A stretch of 64,000 bases of DNA from DYGA01 sp964540695 (GTDB lineage: Bacteria > Patescibacteriota > Patescibacteriia > S139-126): NCBI GenBank assembly GCA_964540695.1, contig CAZINS010000001.1:186001-250000 (forward strand), written 5' to 3'. The stretch's first letter is position 1. Each line of letters starts with the position of its first letter. The notes beneath the pieces were generated by a model. That model saw only the letters and a program-made list of their open reading frames with translations. It made no database searches and was not told the DNA's origin. This document shows, piece after piece, positions 8,401 to 16,933 of the stretch. The position numbers and the translations under genes are program-made.

Positions 8401-8560
8401 TCCGCCTCACCGCGCCTTCGTAAAGCGGCGCGGTTCGTTGCCCGGGACAGCGTCCAGTCCTACGCTCGCTCGGACTGTCCGACATTCGGCTTGCTCATAA
8501 TTTCTTCCGAAATTATTCGCGCCTCACTCCTGTCCGTTCGAGTCACTTTTGACTCACAAA
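8401..8560. repeat. GC-rich hairpin cluster beside tRNA-Asp
   Basis: A segment much richer in GC than its surroundings with at least four perfect hairpins in a row: 8409-8416/8427-8434 (8 bp), 8455-8460/8472-8477 (6 bp), 8497-8504/8509-8516 (8 bp) and 8540-8545/8550-8555 (6 bp). A minus-strand open frame crosses it and the tRNA, but this looks accidental. Together with the partial tRNA copy at 8375-8400 it has the look of a small repeat element. Confidence 0.55.
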
Positions 8561-8561
8561 T

Positions 8562-8594
8562 AAAAAATCTCTTGACAAAGTCAAAAGATTTTTT
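8562..8594 (-). terminator. Terminator of tRNA-Asp
   Basis: A 9-bp stem, 8562-8570 with 8586-8594, extended inside by TGAC/GTCA pairing, directly after the tRNA 3' end on the minus strand and ending in a T-run. Confidence 0.7.
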
Positions 8595-8595
8595 A

Positions 8596-8672
8596 TGGCG
8601 GGGCCGAAGGGACTCGAACCCTCGACCTCCTGCGTGACAGGCAGGCGTTCTAACCAACTGAACTACGACCCC
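8596..8672 (-). tRNA. tRNA-Asp (anticodon GTC)
   Basis: A 77-base gene with encoded CCA. The acceptor stem GGGGTCG pairs with CGGCCCC, the D-arm has AGTTGGTTA, the anticodon loop is CTGTCAC giving GTC, and the T-loop is TTCGAGT. All four arms close. Decodes GAC/GAT. Confidence 0.97.
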
Positions 8673-8697
8673 GTAATTAATAAAAGACAATAAAACT

Positions 8698-8725
8698 ATT
8701 ATACTCTAACTAATAAATAAATCAA
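8698..8725 (-). promoter_or_regulatory. Promoter of tRNA-Asp
   Basis: On the minus strand TTGATT (8720-8725), a 16-base spacer and TATAAT (8698-8703), 26 bases before the tRNA 5' end. It overlaps the last codons of lgt. Confidence 0.6.
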
Positions 8726-9519
8726 GACTTTACTGTCTGACGATTAAATTTAAAATATAGAATAATTACTATTAAAATAGATAACCCGCTAAAAATAATT
8801 GGCCAACGGATATCAAATATCATCAGCGCTGGATCCAAACGAATAAACTCTAAAACTAGTCGCAATAAAGAATATAGTCCAAGATAAAGCAAAGTGATTT
8901 GGCTGTCAAACCTTTTTTTCTTAAGTAGCCAGAATAAAACTATAAAAATAACTAAATTACCAATTGACTCATACAAAAAAGTCGGGTGAAAATAAGAGTA
9001 ATCTATAAATTCAGGCAGACGGTTTTTCACAGCAATAAAAATTCCCCAAGGCAAATTTGTAGGTAATCCGTATAATTCCTGGTTAAAATAATTTCCCCAC
9101 CGACCAATGGCTTGTCCCAAAGGTAATACTAAACAAATAGCATCAGTCAAAGTCCATAATGACCTTTGCCATTTTTTACTATACAACCACAATACTACCA
9201 GCCCTCCGAGCCAAGCCCCGTGAATAGCCAGTCCTCCTTGCCAAATTTTTATAATCTGCCCAGGGTTAGTAAAATAAAAAGCAGGTTCTACCAGTAATAC
9301 CTCATAAATCCTAGCCCCCAAAATACCACCAATCACCAACCAGAATAATAAATCCCAAACTTGTTCACTGGTCAAAGAAAAAACTTTGGCTTTTTTTAGT
9401 AAAACAAAAAAAGCAGCTAAAATACTTACCAGCATCAATAAACCATACCAATGTATTTGGATAAAACCAAAATTGACTAAAATCGGTGCAGGACTAAAAG
9501 TGTGAAACCAGGAAAACAT
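8722..9519 (-). CDS. lgt: Prolipoprotein diacylglyceryl transferase
   Basis: 265 residues, seven predicted membrane helices. Lgt signatures are clear: IHWYGLLMLVSILAA near residue 21, GGILGARIYEVL, GGLAIHGAWLGG, and the catalytic-core segment GQAIGRWGNYFNQELYG with the invariant Arg and Asn residues, then HPTFLYES. It transfers diacylglycerol from phosphatidylglycerol to the lipobox cysteine of lipoproteins at the outer face of the inner membrane. Its presence indicates that lipoproteins are made although none is obvious in this window. Length is normal for the family. It is followed by tRNA-Asp on the same strand. Confidence 0.95.
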   Translation of the reverse strand: MFSWFHTFSPAPILVNFGFIQIHWYGLLMLVSILAAFFVLLKKAKVFSLTSEQVWDLLFWLVIGGILGARIYEVLLVEPAFYFTNPGQIIKIWQGGLAIHGAWLGGLVVLWLYSKKWQRSLWTLTDAICLVLPLGQAIGRWGNYFNQELYGLPTNLPWGIFIAVKNRLPEFIDYSYFHPTFLYESIGNLVIFIVLFWLLKKKRFDSQITLLYLGLYSLLRLVLEFIRLDPALMIFDIRWPIIFSGLSILIVIILYFKFNRQTVKS

Positions 9520-9609
9520 ATTATTAATAAATTTTATAATTTTTAATTTTTAATTTTATAAATATTAATATAATTTTAAAAATTACAAAATTACAAAATT
9601 AAAAATTTT

Positions 9610-10215
9610 TTATTGTTCTCCCAACGCGGCGGAGATGATATCACTCAATTGATTCCAATTTTGCACAATTTGACCATTAACATAAAAAGTTGGAGTGGCA
9701 TTTACCTGACGACTACTAGCTTCGGCCATATCAGCCCGCACCACATCATTTTTTGCCCTGGAATCTAAACAAGCTGAAAAAGATTCTTTATCAAGACCTA
9801 AACCCTCAGCATAAGATACCAGTTCACTGGGAGAAAAATTTGGCTGATTCATAAACAATAAATCATGGTATTCCCAAAATTTACCCTGGTCATTGGCACA
9901 TTCGGAAGCGAGTGCCGCCCTAAATGCTTGCGGATGAATTGTAGTTAAAGGAAAATGTTTAAATTCAAATTTAATTCTATCACCAAACTCACTGGTTACC
10001 CGCTTAACTGTATCTTGAGCAGACTTACAAGCTGGGCATTGAAAATCAGAAAATTCCTCTACTACTACAGTAGCTTCGGCACTACCTTTAAATGGTCTGC
10101 CACTGTCTACATTTTCATAAGTAGGGACATCACCCATACTTAACCAAATACCAATACCCCCAATGACTACTACTACCCCAGCGATTATAAAAAATAAGTT
10201 TGTTTTGTTATTCAT
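9610..10215 (-). CDS. Membrane-anchored DsbA-like thiol oxidoreductase
   Basis: 201 residues. An N-terminal membrane anchor (about 7-27) is followed by a DsbA/Dsb-like thioredoxin domain with the redox pair C60-P-A-C63 in FSDFQCPACKSAQ and the cis-proline loop NATPTFYVNG near residue 172. It belongs to the group of anchored disulfide oxidoreductases that make disulfides in exported proteins. Cysteine-bearing exported proteins in the window (the Cys-rich surface protein at 61059, the pilin) are plausible clients. The redox gene trxB lies nearby but acts in the cytoplasm. Confidence 0.88.
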   Translation of the reverse strand: MNNKTNLFFIIAGVVVVIGGIGIWLSMGDVPTYENVDSGRPFKGSAEATVVVEEFSDFQCPACKSAQDTVKRVTSEFGDRIKFEFKHFPLTTIHPQAFRAALASECANDQGKFWEYHDLLFMNQPNFSPSELVSYAEGLGLDKESFSACLDSRAKNDVVRADMAEASSRQVNATPTFYVNGQIVQNWNQLSDIISAALGEQ

Positions 10216-10251
10216 ATTTTATAATTTAAAATTTAATATTTATAATTTTTA

Positions 10252-10626
10252 TTATAACATATCAGGATCTTGTCCTTGACTAGTGATACTGCAGGCCTCA
10301 ACAGTAGGTAAATTCAATTTTTCCGCCATACTTCTCACAATATCATCTGCACTACCAGGATTTAAATAAATTTTTTTAACCGGATAATCAACCAGTGACT
10401 GTAATATACCAATAGTTAAATAAGGTGGCACATAAATACTTATCTCATCTACTTTCATAGGTAAATCTTCTAAGTCACCATAACATTCTAATTCACCTAT
10501 TTTCGAAGCATGTGGATTAACAGGATAAACTTTATAACCACTTTTTAAAAAAGCAGTAATAGCTTTGTTAGAATATTTTTTAACATCTCTTGAGGCGCCA
10601 ACAATGGCAACAGTTTTTTGGGACAT
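10252..10626 (-). CDS. CoA-binding-domain protein (YccU type)
   Basis: 124 residues forming a single Rossmann-type CoA-binding domain: TVAIVGASRDVKKYSNKA near the N-terminus, YKVYPVNPHA, and the late segment KKIYLNPGSADD. This matches the YccU/DUF-type CoA-binding family of small proteins of unknown function. The start overlaps the final base of trxB, so it is co-translated with it. No enzyme partner is visible. Confidence 0.8.
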   Translation of the reverse strand: MSQKTVAIVGASRDVKKYSNKAITAFLKSGYKVYPVNPHASKIGELECYGDLEDLPMKVDEISIYVPPYLTIGILQSLVDYPVKKIYLNPGSADDIVRSMAEKLNLPTVEACSITSQGQDPDML

Positions 10627-11606
10627 TATTTTGGTAATAAATAATTATATATTTCAAGTACCGCCTTTGCTCCTTCGCCGGCGGCAATGATTATTTGTTT
10701 TTGTGTAACGCTGGAAACATCACCAGCAGCATATATACCAGGCACCGAAGTACGATTACGTTCATCAATAATAATTTCTTTTTTACTGTTTAATTTTACC
10801 AAATTGGCAAAATTGGCACTATTTGGTTCATAACCAATTTCTTCAAAAACACCATCAACTTCAAGCCATTCTTCCTGTAAAGTTTTTTTATTTTTAATTT
10901 TTATTTTTTCTAACTTACCATCGCCGGCCATAGCTAACGTATCAGTATTATTTTTAATAGTAACATTTTCCAGTTTATCGATGGCTTCAGCTAAAGTAGT
11001 TTCCCCCCGAAAATTTTCATTGATATTTATAATATAAATGGCTTTAGCAATTTTAGTTAGATATAACACTGCTTCCATAGCACTATTCCCCCCGCCAATG
11101 ATAGCAATTACTTTATCCCGATAAAGCGGTCCGTCACAAGTGGCACAAAAAGTCACCCCATGACCAATCAATTCTTTTTCACCCGGTATATTTAAATTGC
11201 GTGGCTTAGCACCAGTAGCAATTAACACCGCTCGCGATCTAAATATTTTATTGCTTTGGGTGGTTACAATAAATTCATTATCTTCAGGTTCTATTTTTAT
11301 TACTGGGTCATTTTCTATAAGCTCCAAATCAAAAATGGCATTATCATCATCAATTTTTTTTACATGTCCATAAAATTTTTGTGATAATTCATAACCAGAC
11401 ATAAACTCATAACCTAAATAATTTTCTACCTCAGCTGACCAATTGGTTTGACCACCGATATCATTGGTTATCACTAAGGTATCAAGTTTACGTCGCGAAG
11501 AATAAACTGCTGCACTCATACCTGCTGGCCCCCCACCAGCAATAATTAAATCTAAGGTTCTGGCTTGTAATTTATCTAGGGATGGATGTAAATTATTATT
11601 TGTCAT
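10626..11606 (-). CDS. trxB: Thioredoxin-disulfide reductase
   Basis: 326 residues with FAD-binding GGGPAG (24-29), the redox pair C154-A-T-C157 in FCATCDGPLYRDK, the NADPH-binding GGGNSAMEA near 171, and the C-terminal FAD motif GIYAAGDVSS. It moves electrons from NADPH to thioredoxin in the cytoplasm. An N-terminal extension of about 18 residues precedes the usual start of the family, and the start could be slightly later. It overlaps the CoA-binding gene by one base, and the short TM protein lies 7 bases upstream. Confidence 0.93.
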   Translation of the reverse strand: MTNNNLHPSLDKLQARTLDLIIAGGGPAGMSAAVYSSRRKLDTLVITNDIGGQTNWSAEVENYLGYEFMSGYELSQKFYGHVKKIDDDNAIFDLELIENDPVIKIEPEDNEFIVTTQSNKIFRSRAVLIATGAKPRNLNIPGEKELIGHGVTFCATCDGPLYRDKVIAIIGGGNSAMEAVLYLTKIAKAIYIININENFRGETTLAEAIDKLENVTIKNNTDTLAMAGDGKLEKIKIKNKKTLQEEWLEVDGVFEEIGYEPNSANFANLVKLNSKKEIIIDERNRTSVPGIYAAGDVSSVTQKQIIIAAGEGAKAVLEIYNYLLPK

Positions 11607-11613
11607 ATGATTA

Positions 11614-12033
11614 TTAATCTAAATTTAAACCTAACTCGTTCATAGCTTGAGCAAAACTTTTTATAGCTCGCTCAGCTTCATTATTTTTTAATTTATAATT
11701 ACTTTCATGAACTAAACGATTACGTAACAAATGAGCCGGCCAAACTTGACGTAAAGCCGGATAACGACCTTGTATTATTTTCAACCTCTCTCCTAAAGTC
11801 GATCCACCTATACCTTTGTGTTTCAACAATCTATCAAATAAATTATCGGCTTCAATCACAGCTTGCCTTTGAGCAAATTCATCTTGACTTTTGGCTAATT
11901 GTTTTATTTTTTGCCAACTATCACGCCAAGTACTTAAATCAAACTCATCATAATCCATTTTTCCCCTGGAGGCAAAAATGACAATTAGTACTATTGTTAC
12001 AAGTAACAATAAAGCTCCTAAAAAAATTATCAT
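11614..12033 (-). CDS. Hypothetical single-pass membrane protein
   Basis: Not recognised by name. 139 residues, a membrane helix at 2-22 and a charged, helical cytoplasmic-type domain with conserved-looking QVWPAHLLRNRLVHES near residue 100. Its start overlaps the stop of gatA by 4 bases, so it belongs to the gatC-gatA-trxB transcription series. Small anchored proteins with this architecture are common in CPR genomes, without known role. Confidence 0.65.
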   Translation of the reverse strand: MIIFLGALLLLVTIVLIVIFASRGKMDYDEFDLSTWRDSWQKIKQLAKSQDEFAQRQAVIEADNLFDRLLKHKGIGGSTLGERLKIIQGRYPALRQVWPAHLLRNRLVHESNYKLKNNEAERAIKSFAQAMNELGLNLD

Positions 12034-13484
12034 ATTTTTGGTAAATCAATTTTTTCTCTAACCTCTTCCACTGCCAAACCAATTTTAAATAATATTTCTT
12101 CGTTAAAACGTGGTGCCATCAATTGTACTCCTATTGGCAAACCATTTATCATACCAGCTGGCACTGATAATCCTGGCAATCCCGCTAAATTGGCAGATAC
12201 CGTATAAATGTCAGATAAGTACATTTGCAAAGGATCGCTTACTTTTTCACCTAATTTAAAGGCGGTCGAGGGCGTGGTCGGCGTCAATAAAACATCGACT
12301 TGAGAAAAAACTTTAACAAAATCTTGATAAATTTTGGTTCTTACTTTTTGCGCTTGTAAATAATAAGCATCCACATAACCAGCTGACAAAACATAGGTAC
12401 CAATCAAAACTCTTCTTCTAACTTCACCGCCAAAACCTGTCCCCCTAGTTTGAGCATAATATTCTAATAAGGTTTTTTGTTCACCACCCCGCTTACCAAA
12501 ACGTAAACCGTCAAATTTAGCTAAATTGGAACTTACTTCCGCTGGCATAATAATATAATAAACTGGCAGAGCATATTCTGTTAAAGGTAAATTAACATCA
12601 ATTATTTCCGCTCCCATTTTTTGTAATTTCTTAACTAATTGCATGATTTTTAACTTAACATCCTTATCTAAACCCTGCACAAAATATTCCTGTGGTAAGC
12701 CAATTTTTAAACCTTTAATATCGGCTGATAATTTACTATGATAATTTGTATCTTTTTTAGCTTGAGTAGTGGCATCATAATCATCATGACCTGCCAGAGA
12801 TGATAAAACCGCAGCTGATTCAGCCACAGTCCTGGTAAATGGACCGACACAATCAAGTGATGAAGCCATGGCAATTAAACCAAATCGAGACACCAAACCA
12901 TAAGTAGGTTTCAACCCCACAACTCCACAAAAAGCGGCTGGTTGTCTAATAGACCCACCGGTATCAGTGCCTAAAGAATAAACCACCTCGCCAGCAGCTA
13001 CCGCGGCGGCACTACCACCCGATGAACCCCCTGGGACGCGAGTTAAATCATACGGATTTTTAGTAGAATAAAATGCAGAATTTTCTGTACTAGATCCCAT
13101 GGCAAATTCGTCACAATTATTTTTACCCACCATGACAAAATCTTGTTGTTTCAATTTCTTAATTACCGTGGCATCATAAACAGCGGTATAATCGTTTAAA
13201 ATTTTTGAACCAGCCGTAGTCCTTAAACCTTTGGTCATTAGTACATCTTTAATACCAGCTGGGATTCCTGCCAGTAAGGAAATTTTTTCACCTTTGGCAA
13301 TTTTAGTATCAACTAATTTAGCTTGTTTTTTGGCACCGGCAAAATCCAAAGTTAAAAAAGCTTGTATTTTTTTATCCAAACTTTCTATCTTAGTAATGTA
13401 AAAATCTAGAATTTCTTCAGCACTAATCTCCTTTTTTACCAATTTATCGTGCCAAGAAAAAATTGTTTCAACAGATGTATTCAT
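12030..13484 (-). CDS. gatA: Asp-tRNA(Asn)/Glu-tRNA(Gln) amidotransferase subunit A
   Basis: 484 residues of the amidase signature family. The catalytic Lys lies in GIPAGIKDVL, and the Ser-rich core PGGSSGGSAAAVAAGEV followed by GTDTGGSIRQPAAFCG provides the Ser-cisSer-Lys triad. GatA releases ammonia from glutamine and channels it to GatB, which amidates misacylated Glu-tRNA(Gln) or Asp-tRNA(Asn). The start overlaps gatC by 4 bases. gatB is not in the window and must lie elsewhere for the enzyme to work. Confidence 0.96.
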   Translation of the reverse strand: MNTSVETIFSWHDKLVKKEISAEEILDFYITKIESLDKKIQAFLTLDFAGAKKQAKLVDTKIAKGEKISLLAGIPAGIKDVLMTKGLRTTAGSKILNDYTAVYDATVIKKLKQQDFVMVGKNNCDEFAMGSSTENSAFYSTKNPYDLTRVPGGSSGGSAAAVAAGEVVYSLGTDTGGSIRQPAAFCGVVGLKPTYGLVSRFGLIAMASSLDCVGPFTRTVAESAAVLSSLAGHDDYDATTQAKKDTNYHSKLSADIKGLKIGLPQEYFVQGLDKDVKLKIMQLVKKLQKMGAEIIDVNLPLTEYALPVYYIIMPAEVSSNLAKFDGLRFGKRGGEQKTLLEYYAQTRGTGFGGEVRRRVLIGTYVLSAGYVDAYYLQAQKVRTKIYQDFVKVFSQVDVLLTPTTPSTAFKLGEKVSDPLQMYLSDIYTVSANLAGLPGLSVPAGMINGLPIGVQLMAPRFNEEILFKIGLAVEEVREKIDLPKI

Positions 13485-13762
13485 GAAAATATTTTAGGAG
13501 TCTTTAGTAAACCGTCTTTTTTTTCTGGCATAGCTGCTAAAATATCATTTTTATCAAATGAAACTTTAACATCATCAGTACGTGTTTGTGACTTTTCATC
13601 TAAATAAAACCCTGGTTTTATACCTTCAGTATCAACTTTTTGCAACGAGGAAACAAAGCTTAAAATATCATCTACCTGATGGGAAAATGACTCTTGCTCT
13701 TGTTTAGATAAACTAATACGGGAAAGTCTAGCTAAATGCTCAATTTGTTTTTTATCAATCAT
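13481..13762 (-). CDS. gatC: Asp-tRNA(Asn)/Glu-tRNA(Gln) amidotransferase subunit C
   Basis: 93 residues with the GatC pattern: IEHLARLSRISLSKQEQESF at the N-terminus, a helix VDDILSFVSSLQKVDTEG, and a C-terminal segment with D-rich and MPEKKDGLLKTPKI end. GatC wraps around the GatA/GatB interface and stabilises the complex. It is the first gene of its operon and follows a structured leader (13876-13949). Confidence 0.92.
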   Translation of the reverse strand: MIDKKQIEHLARLSRISLSKQEQESFSHQVDDILSFVSSLQKVDTEGIKPGFYLDEKSQTRTDDVKVSFDKNDILAAMPEKKDGLLKTPKIFS

Positions 13763-13875
13763 AATCTTATTTTAACAGATAACCAAAAAATGCCAACATT
13801 ATTGAAGTTTGAATATAGAATCTTGAATTTGACAAATTTTCCAATATTCTTTAATATAAAAACCTAAACTTTTAA

Positions 13876-13949
13876 CGGCGGGGCGCAATCTTCCGTGAGG
13901 ATGAATAATCCTTATAAGATTGGCACCACCACCCATGCCAGCCCTGCCG
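13876..13949 (-). ncRNA. Candidate structured RNA in the gatC leader
   Basis: A GC-rich island in AT-rich sequence between ligA and gatC. The outer helix pairs 13876-13884 with 13941-13949 (9 bp, one G-T pair). Inside, 13886-13892 pairs with 13916-13922 (7 bp), capped by 13898-13902/13908-13912 around a GAATA loop, and a short hairpin forms between 13922-13925 and 13936-13939. It lies downstream of the ligA terminator and about 115 bases before the gatC start, so it could be a cis-acting leader or a separate small RNA. A short open frame crosses it on the minus strand. No known RNA family is recognised. Confidence 0.5.
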
Positions 13950-13981
13950 TATATTTTGTTCTTTATCTCTAAAAAAATTTA

Positions 13982-14010
13982 AAAATTAAGCTGTCAAAAG
14001 ACAGCTTTTT
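13982..14010 (-). terminator. Terminator of the pilus-ligA series
   Basis: An 8-bp perfect stem (13988-13995 with 14000-14007) with an AAAA loop. On the minus strand it lies 32 bases after the ligA stop and ends in AATTTTT. Confidence 0.8.
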
Positions 14011-14038
14011 AATTTTAAATTAAAATTTCTTTAAACCT

Positions 14039-16036
14039 TTATTTCAACAAATCCAAAAACTCTTTTTCTGATAGTATCTTTATTCCCAAATTTTTAGCGC
14101 GAGTATATTTAGAACCAGGATCATCTCCTGCCACTACATAATCAGTTTGTGGACTGACACTAGAGCTAACCCGCCCGCCTTGCTGGCGTATCATTTCTTT
14201 TACTTGTTCACGGGTAAGATTTGGTAATGCACCAGTTAAAACAAAAATTTTACCAACTAATTTTTTATTTTGTTTAGATTTCTTTTCAGTAGTAACAATA
14301 ACACCAGCGTTTAATAATTTGGTTACTAACTTAATATTTTTTGGCTGGTAAAAATAATCAACAATACTTTTAGCAACTACCGGCCCGATGTCGTTTATTA
14401 CTGCTAACTTTTCTTGACTGGACTTACTAATAGCATCTAAACTGTGAAAATTATCAGCTAAACTTTGGGCGGTTTGTTCACCCACATGCCTAATCCCCAA
14501 AGCATATATAAAACGCGGTAAGGTAATTTTTTTTGCTAGATTGATACTTTGAATTAAATTACTAGCGGCCTTATCGGCAAATCTATCCATCGGTTCCAAA
14601 TCACCCTTAGTTAAGTCAAAAATATCTGCAGCATCCTCAATTAAACCTTCGTCAATTAACTGATCAATAATTTTAGGACCCAAGCCAACAATATTGAAAG
14701 CATTTTTCGATACAAAGTGATATAACTGCTCTTGCTGCATAGCAAAACAATTTTTATTACTACAATAAAAATTTACTTCCCCCTTTGGTCTTACCACCGC
14801 TGCATTGCAAACTGGACACTTGGTAGGTATTTTTATATTTTTTTCTCTACCTGTTCTTAAATTTTTTATTACCTGAACTACTTCGGGAATAATATCGCCC
14901 GCTTTTTGAATTATAACCGTATCACCGATTTTTATATGTAAACGGTCAATTTCGTCAAAATTATGTAAAGTGGCTCGCGAAACTGTTGAACCCGAAACTA
15001 ACACTGGTCGTAAAACTGCTACTGGGGTCAAAACTCCGGTCCGACCAACTTGGACAATAATATTTTCTACTATCGTTGTAACTTGTTCAGCCGGAAATTT
15101 CAAAGCCACCAAACCCCGTGGTGCTTTGCCAGTTACACCCAATTGATTTAAAATTGCTAAATCATTTACCATCACCACTACCCCATCAATCCAATACGGT
15201 AATTTGTGTCTGATTTTTTGTAAATCTGAAAAAAAAGTAAATACTTCATCTAAATTTTTACATAAACGCAAATAATCACCCGCCCTAAAACCAATTTGTT
15301 TTAACTTTTGATGCACTGCTTGATGAGTTTTAAGTCCTAAATCAGTCACTAAATCATAAGCCATAAATTTCAACTCACGACTGGCAGAAAGTTTCGGATC
15401 CAATTGACGAACAGATCCAGCTGCTGCGTTTCTGGGATTGGCAAAAACTTTTTCTCCTCTTTTAGCTAAATCTTTATTTAATTTTTCAAATACCGCTTTA
15501 GTCATATAAACCTCACCTCTCACTTCAACTACATTTGGTAGTTCATTATTACCAGCCCGCAAACGCAAAGGTATTGATTCAATAGTACGAATATTCATGG
15601 TAACGTCTTCGCCAATTTGCCCGTCACCCCGAGTTGCCGCTTTAACTAATTTGTTATTTTCATAACGTAAGGAAATTGCCAGTCCATCCATTTTGGTTTC
15701 ACAAAAAAATTCTAAATTTGCTCTAGTTAACTTAGTTATTCTTTCCAACCAATCATCCAAATCCTGCTTACTAAAAGCATCGTTGATAGATAACATGGGT
15801 TTTGCGTGACTGACTTTTTTAAACTTAGCCAGAGGTCTGCCCCCCACCCGTTGAGTGGGTGAATCTTGGGTGATAAACTCTGGGTAAGCTTTTTCTAAAC
15901 TTTCCAATTCATTTTTTAAGCTATCAAGCGCACCGTCTGATATCTCAGGCGCATCCAAAACATGATATAAATAGCGGTGATGTTCAATCTCCGCCCGCAA
16001 TTTATCTATTCTTTTTTTAGCCTGTTCTTTATTCAT
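14039..16036 (-). CDS. ligA: NAD-dependent DNA ligase
   Basis: 665 residues, a full-length LigA. The adenylation site is K115 in CETKMDGLAI. Next come the OB fold, a four-cysteine zinc finger (CPVCNAAV...CSNKNC), helix-hairpin-helix repeats, and a C-terminal BRCT domain from about residue 590 (GKIFVLTGALPNLTREQVKE). It seals nicks during replication and repair using NAD+. Its start is 2 bases from the stop of the last minor pilin gene, so it is at the end of the pilus operon, an arrangement that couples a replication enzyme to pilus transcription by read-through. Confidence 0.97.
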   Translation of the reverse strand: MNKEQAKKRIDKLRAEIEHHRYLYHVLDAPEISDGALDSLKNELESLEKAYPEFITQDSPTQRVGGRPLAKFKKVSHAKPMLSINDAFSKQDLDDWLERITKLTRANLEFFCETKMDGLAISLRYENNKLVKAATRGDGQIGEDVTMNIRTIESIPLRLRAGNNELPNVVEVRGEVYMTKAVFEKLNKDLAKRGEKVFANPRNAAAGSVRQLDPKLSASRELKFMAYDLVTDLGLKTHQAVHQKLKQIGFRAGDYLRLCKNLDEVFTFFSDLQKIRHKLPYWIDGVVVMVNDLAILNQLGVTGKAPRGLVALKFPAEQVTTIVENIIVQVGRTGVLTPVAVLRPVLVSGSTVSRATLHNFDEIDRLHIKIGDTVIIQKAGDIIPEVVQVIKNLRTGREKNIKIPTKCPVCNAAVVRPKGEVNFYCSNKNCFAMQQEQLYHFVSKNAFNIVGLGPKIIDQLIDEGLIEDAADIFDLTKGDLEPMDRFADKAASNLIQSINLAKKITLPRFIYALGIRHVGEQTAQSLADNFHSLDAISKSSQEKLAVINDIGPVVAKSIVDYFYQPKNIKLVTKLLNAGVIVTTEKKSKQNKKLVGKIFVLTGALPNLTREQVKEMIRQQGGRVSSSVSPQTDYVVAGDDPGSKYTRAKNLGIKILSEKEFLDLLK

Positions 16037-16038
16037 AA

Positions 16039-16902
16039 TTAAAAAATCTGTTTTAACAAACTGGCTTCAGAAAACAAAACAAAATCAAACATAGCTGAAG
16101 AGGGATTCACCACCGGAAATTGTACCCGCATACCTTGTTTTATACCTCGCCAAATCCCTGTAAAATCAGCTACTTTGATAAAGTCTCTTAAATTCAAATC
16201 ATTGACACCATTATCATTTTGATAAAATCTAACTCTGACATTTTCCACATCATCATGCAGAGATCTAATTCTTACGATATAACCATAAGCAGCATTAAGT
16301 TCATTGATAGTAATAATATCACAATATGGTTGGTCTACATTATCTGGTGAGCATTTATAAACTCGTTTTACAATCTCTTTGGCACTATTGTAATTTACAC
16401 TGGCTGCCGCGGGCCAACCAAGTATTGAAACTTCCAACCAAGGTTCTTGCCCGTTTAGTTCATCAGCATCTTGCCAAAATATTTTCATTGATTCCGCTCC
16501 TGATCTTTTACTGGGATCGTCAGGTAAATATAAAGGGATTTGTTCTACTTGCATTTGGGGTAAAGCAAAACTAAGTTGCGAAACGCCTTGAGCAACACTC
16601 ATGTCACAGGTCCAACCAATAGTACTTACTTCAGTACAACTTGGGCTATTGAAAAGTACAGCATTACTAGGACAAAGAGCGCCACAACTTGAAGTATCTC
16701 GCCAATCAAACAATAATTTTTCTGCCCCAGATTCTGCCGCATAATAAGCGACAATGGCATTATCCAACTGGCGAGACTGTCTGAGTTCACTAACCACTAC
16801 ACTCCCGAGGGTAAAACCCCCGATTACTAAACCTGACATAATAAGCAATGCCAAAAGCAAAACCGCTCCTTGTTGATTGTCTGAAATATTTTTAAAACTC
16901 AT
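16039..16902 (-). CDS. PilX-like minor pilin/pilus assembly protein
   Basis: 287 residues. The N-terminus has QQGAVLLLALLIMSGLVIGGFTLG, a membrane helix of the PilX type in which a Gly takes the place of the usual prepilin leader GF(T)xxE site, followed by AYYAAESGAEKLLFDWRD, the AAESG box typical of PilX. The remainder is a beta-rich pilin head with a disulfide-capable C-rich section (residues about 70-95). It would be a minor pilin at the pilus tip. It lies 31 bases after PilW and 2 bases before ligA. Confidence 0.78.
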   Translation of the reverse strand: MSFKNISDNQQGAVLLLALLIMSGLVIGGFTLGSVVVSELRQSRQLDNAIVAYYAAESGAEKLLFDWRDTSSCGALCPSNAVLFNSPSCTEVSTIGWTCDMSVAQGVSQLSFALPQMQVEQIPLYLPDDPSKRSGAESMKIFWQDADELNGQEPWLEVSILGWPAAASVNYNSAKEIVKRVYKCSPDNVDQPYCDIITINELNAAYGYIVRIRSLHDDVENVRVRFYQNDNGVNDLNLRDFIKVADFTGIWRGIKQGMRVQFPVVNPSSAMFDFVLFSEASLLKQIF

Positions 16903-16933
16903 AACTTAATCCTATATACTTATTAATATCAAA

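Noticed and set aside
8460..8690. Open frame of 76 codons on the minus strand across tRNA-Asp
   Set aside because: It reads straight through the tRNA and the hairpin cluster. The translated tRNA gives the familiar false peptide, so it is not a gene.
13800..13945. Short protein gene crossing the gatC leader RNA
   Set aside because: A frame of about 45 codons is open on the minus strand but lacks a ribosome binding site, and the base pairing explains the GC-rich block better.
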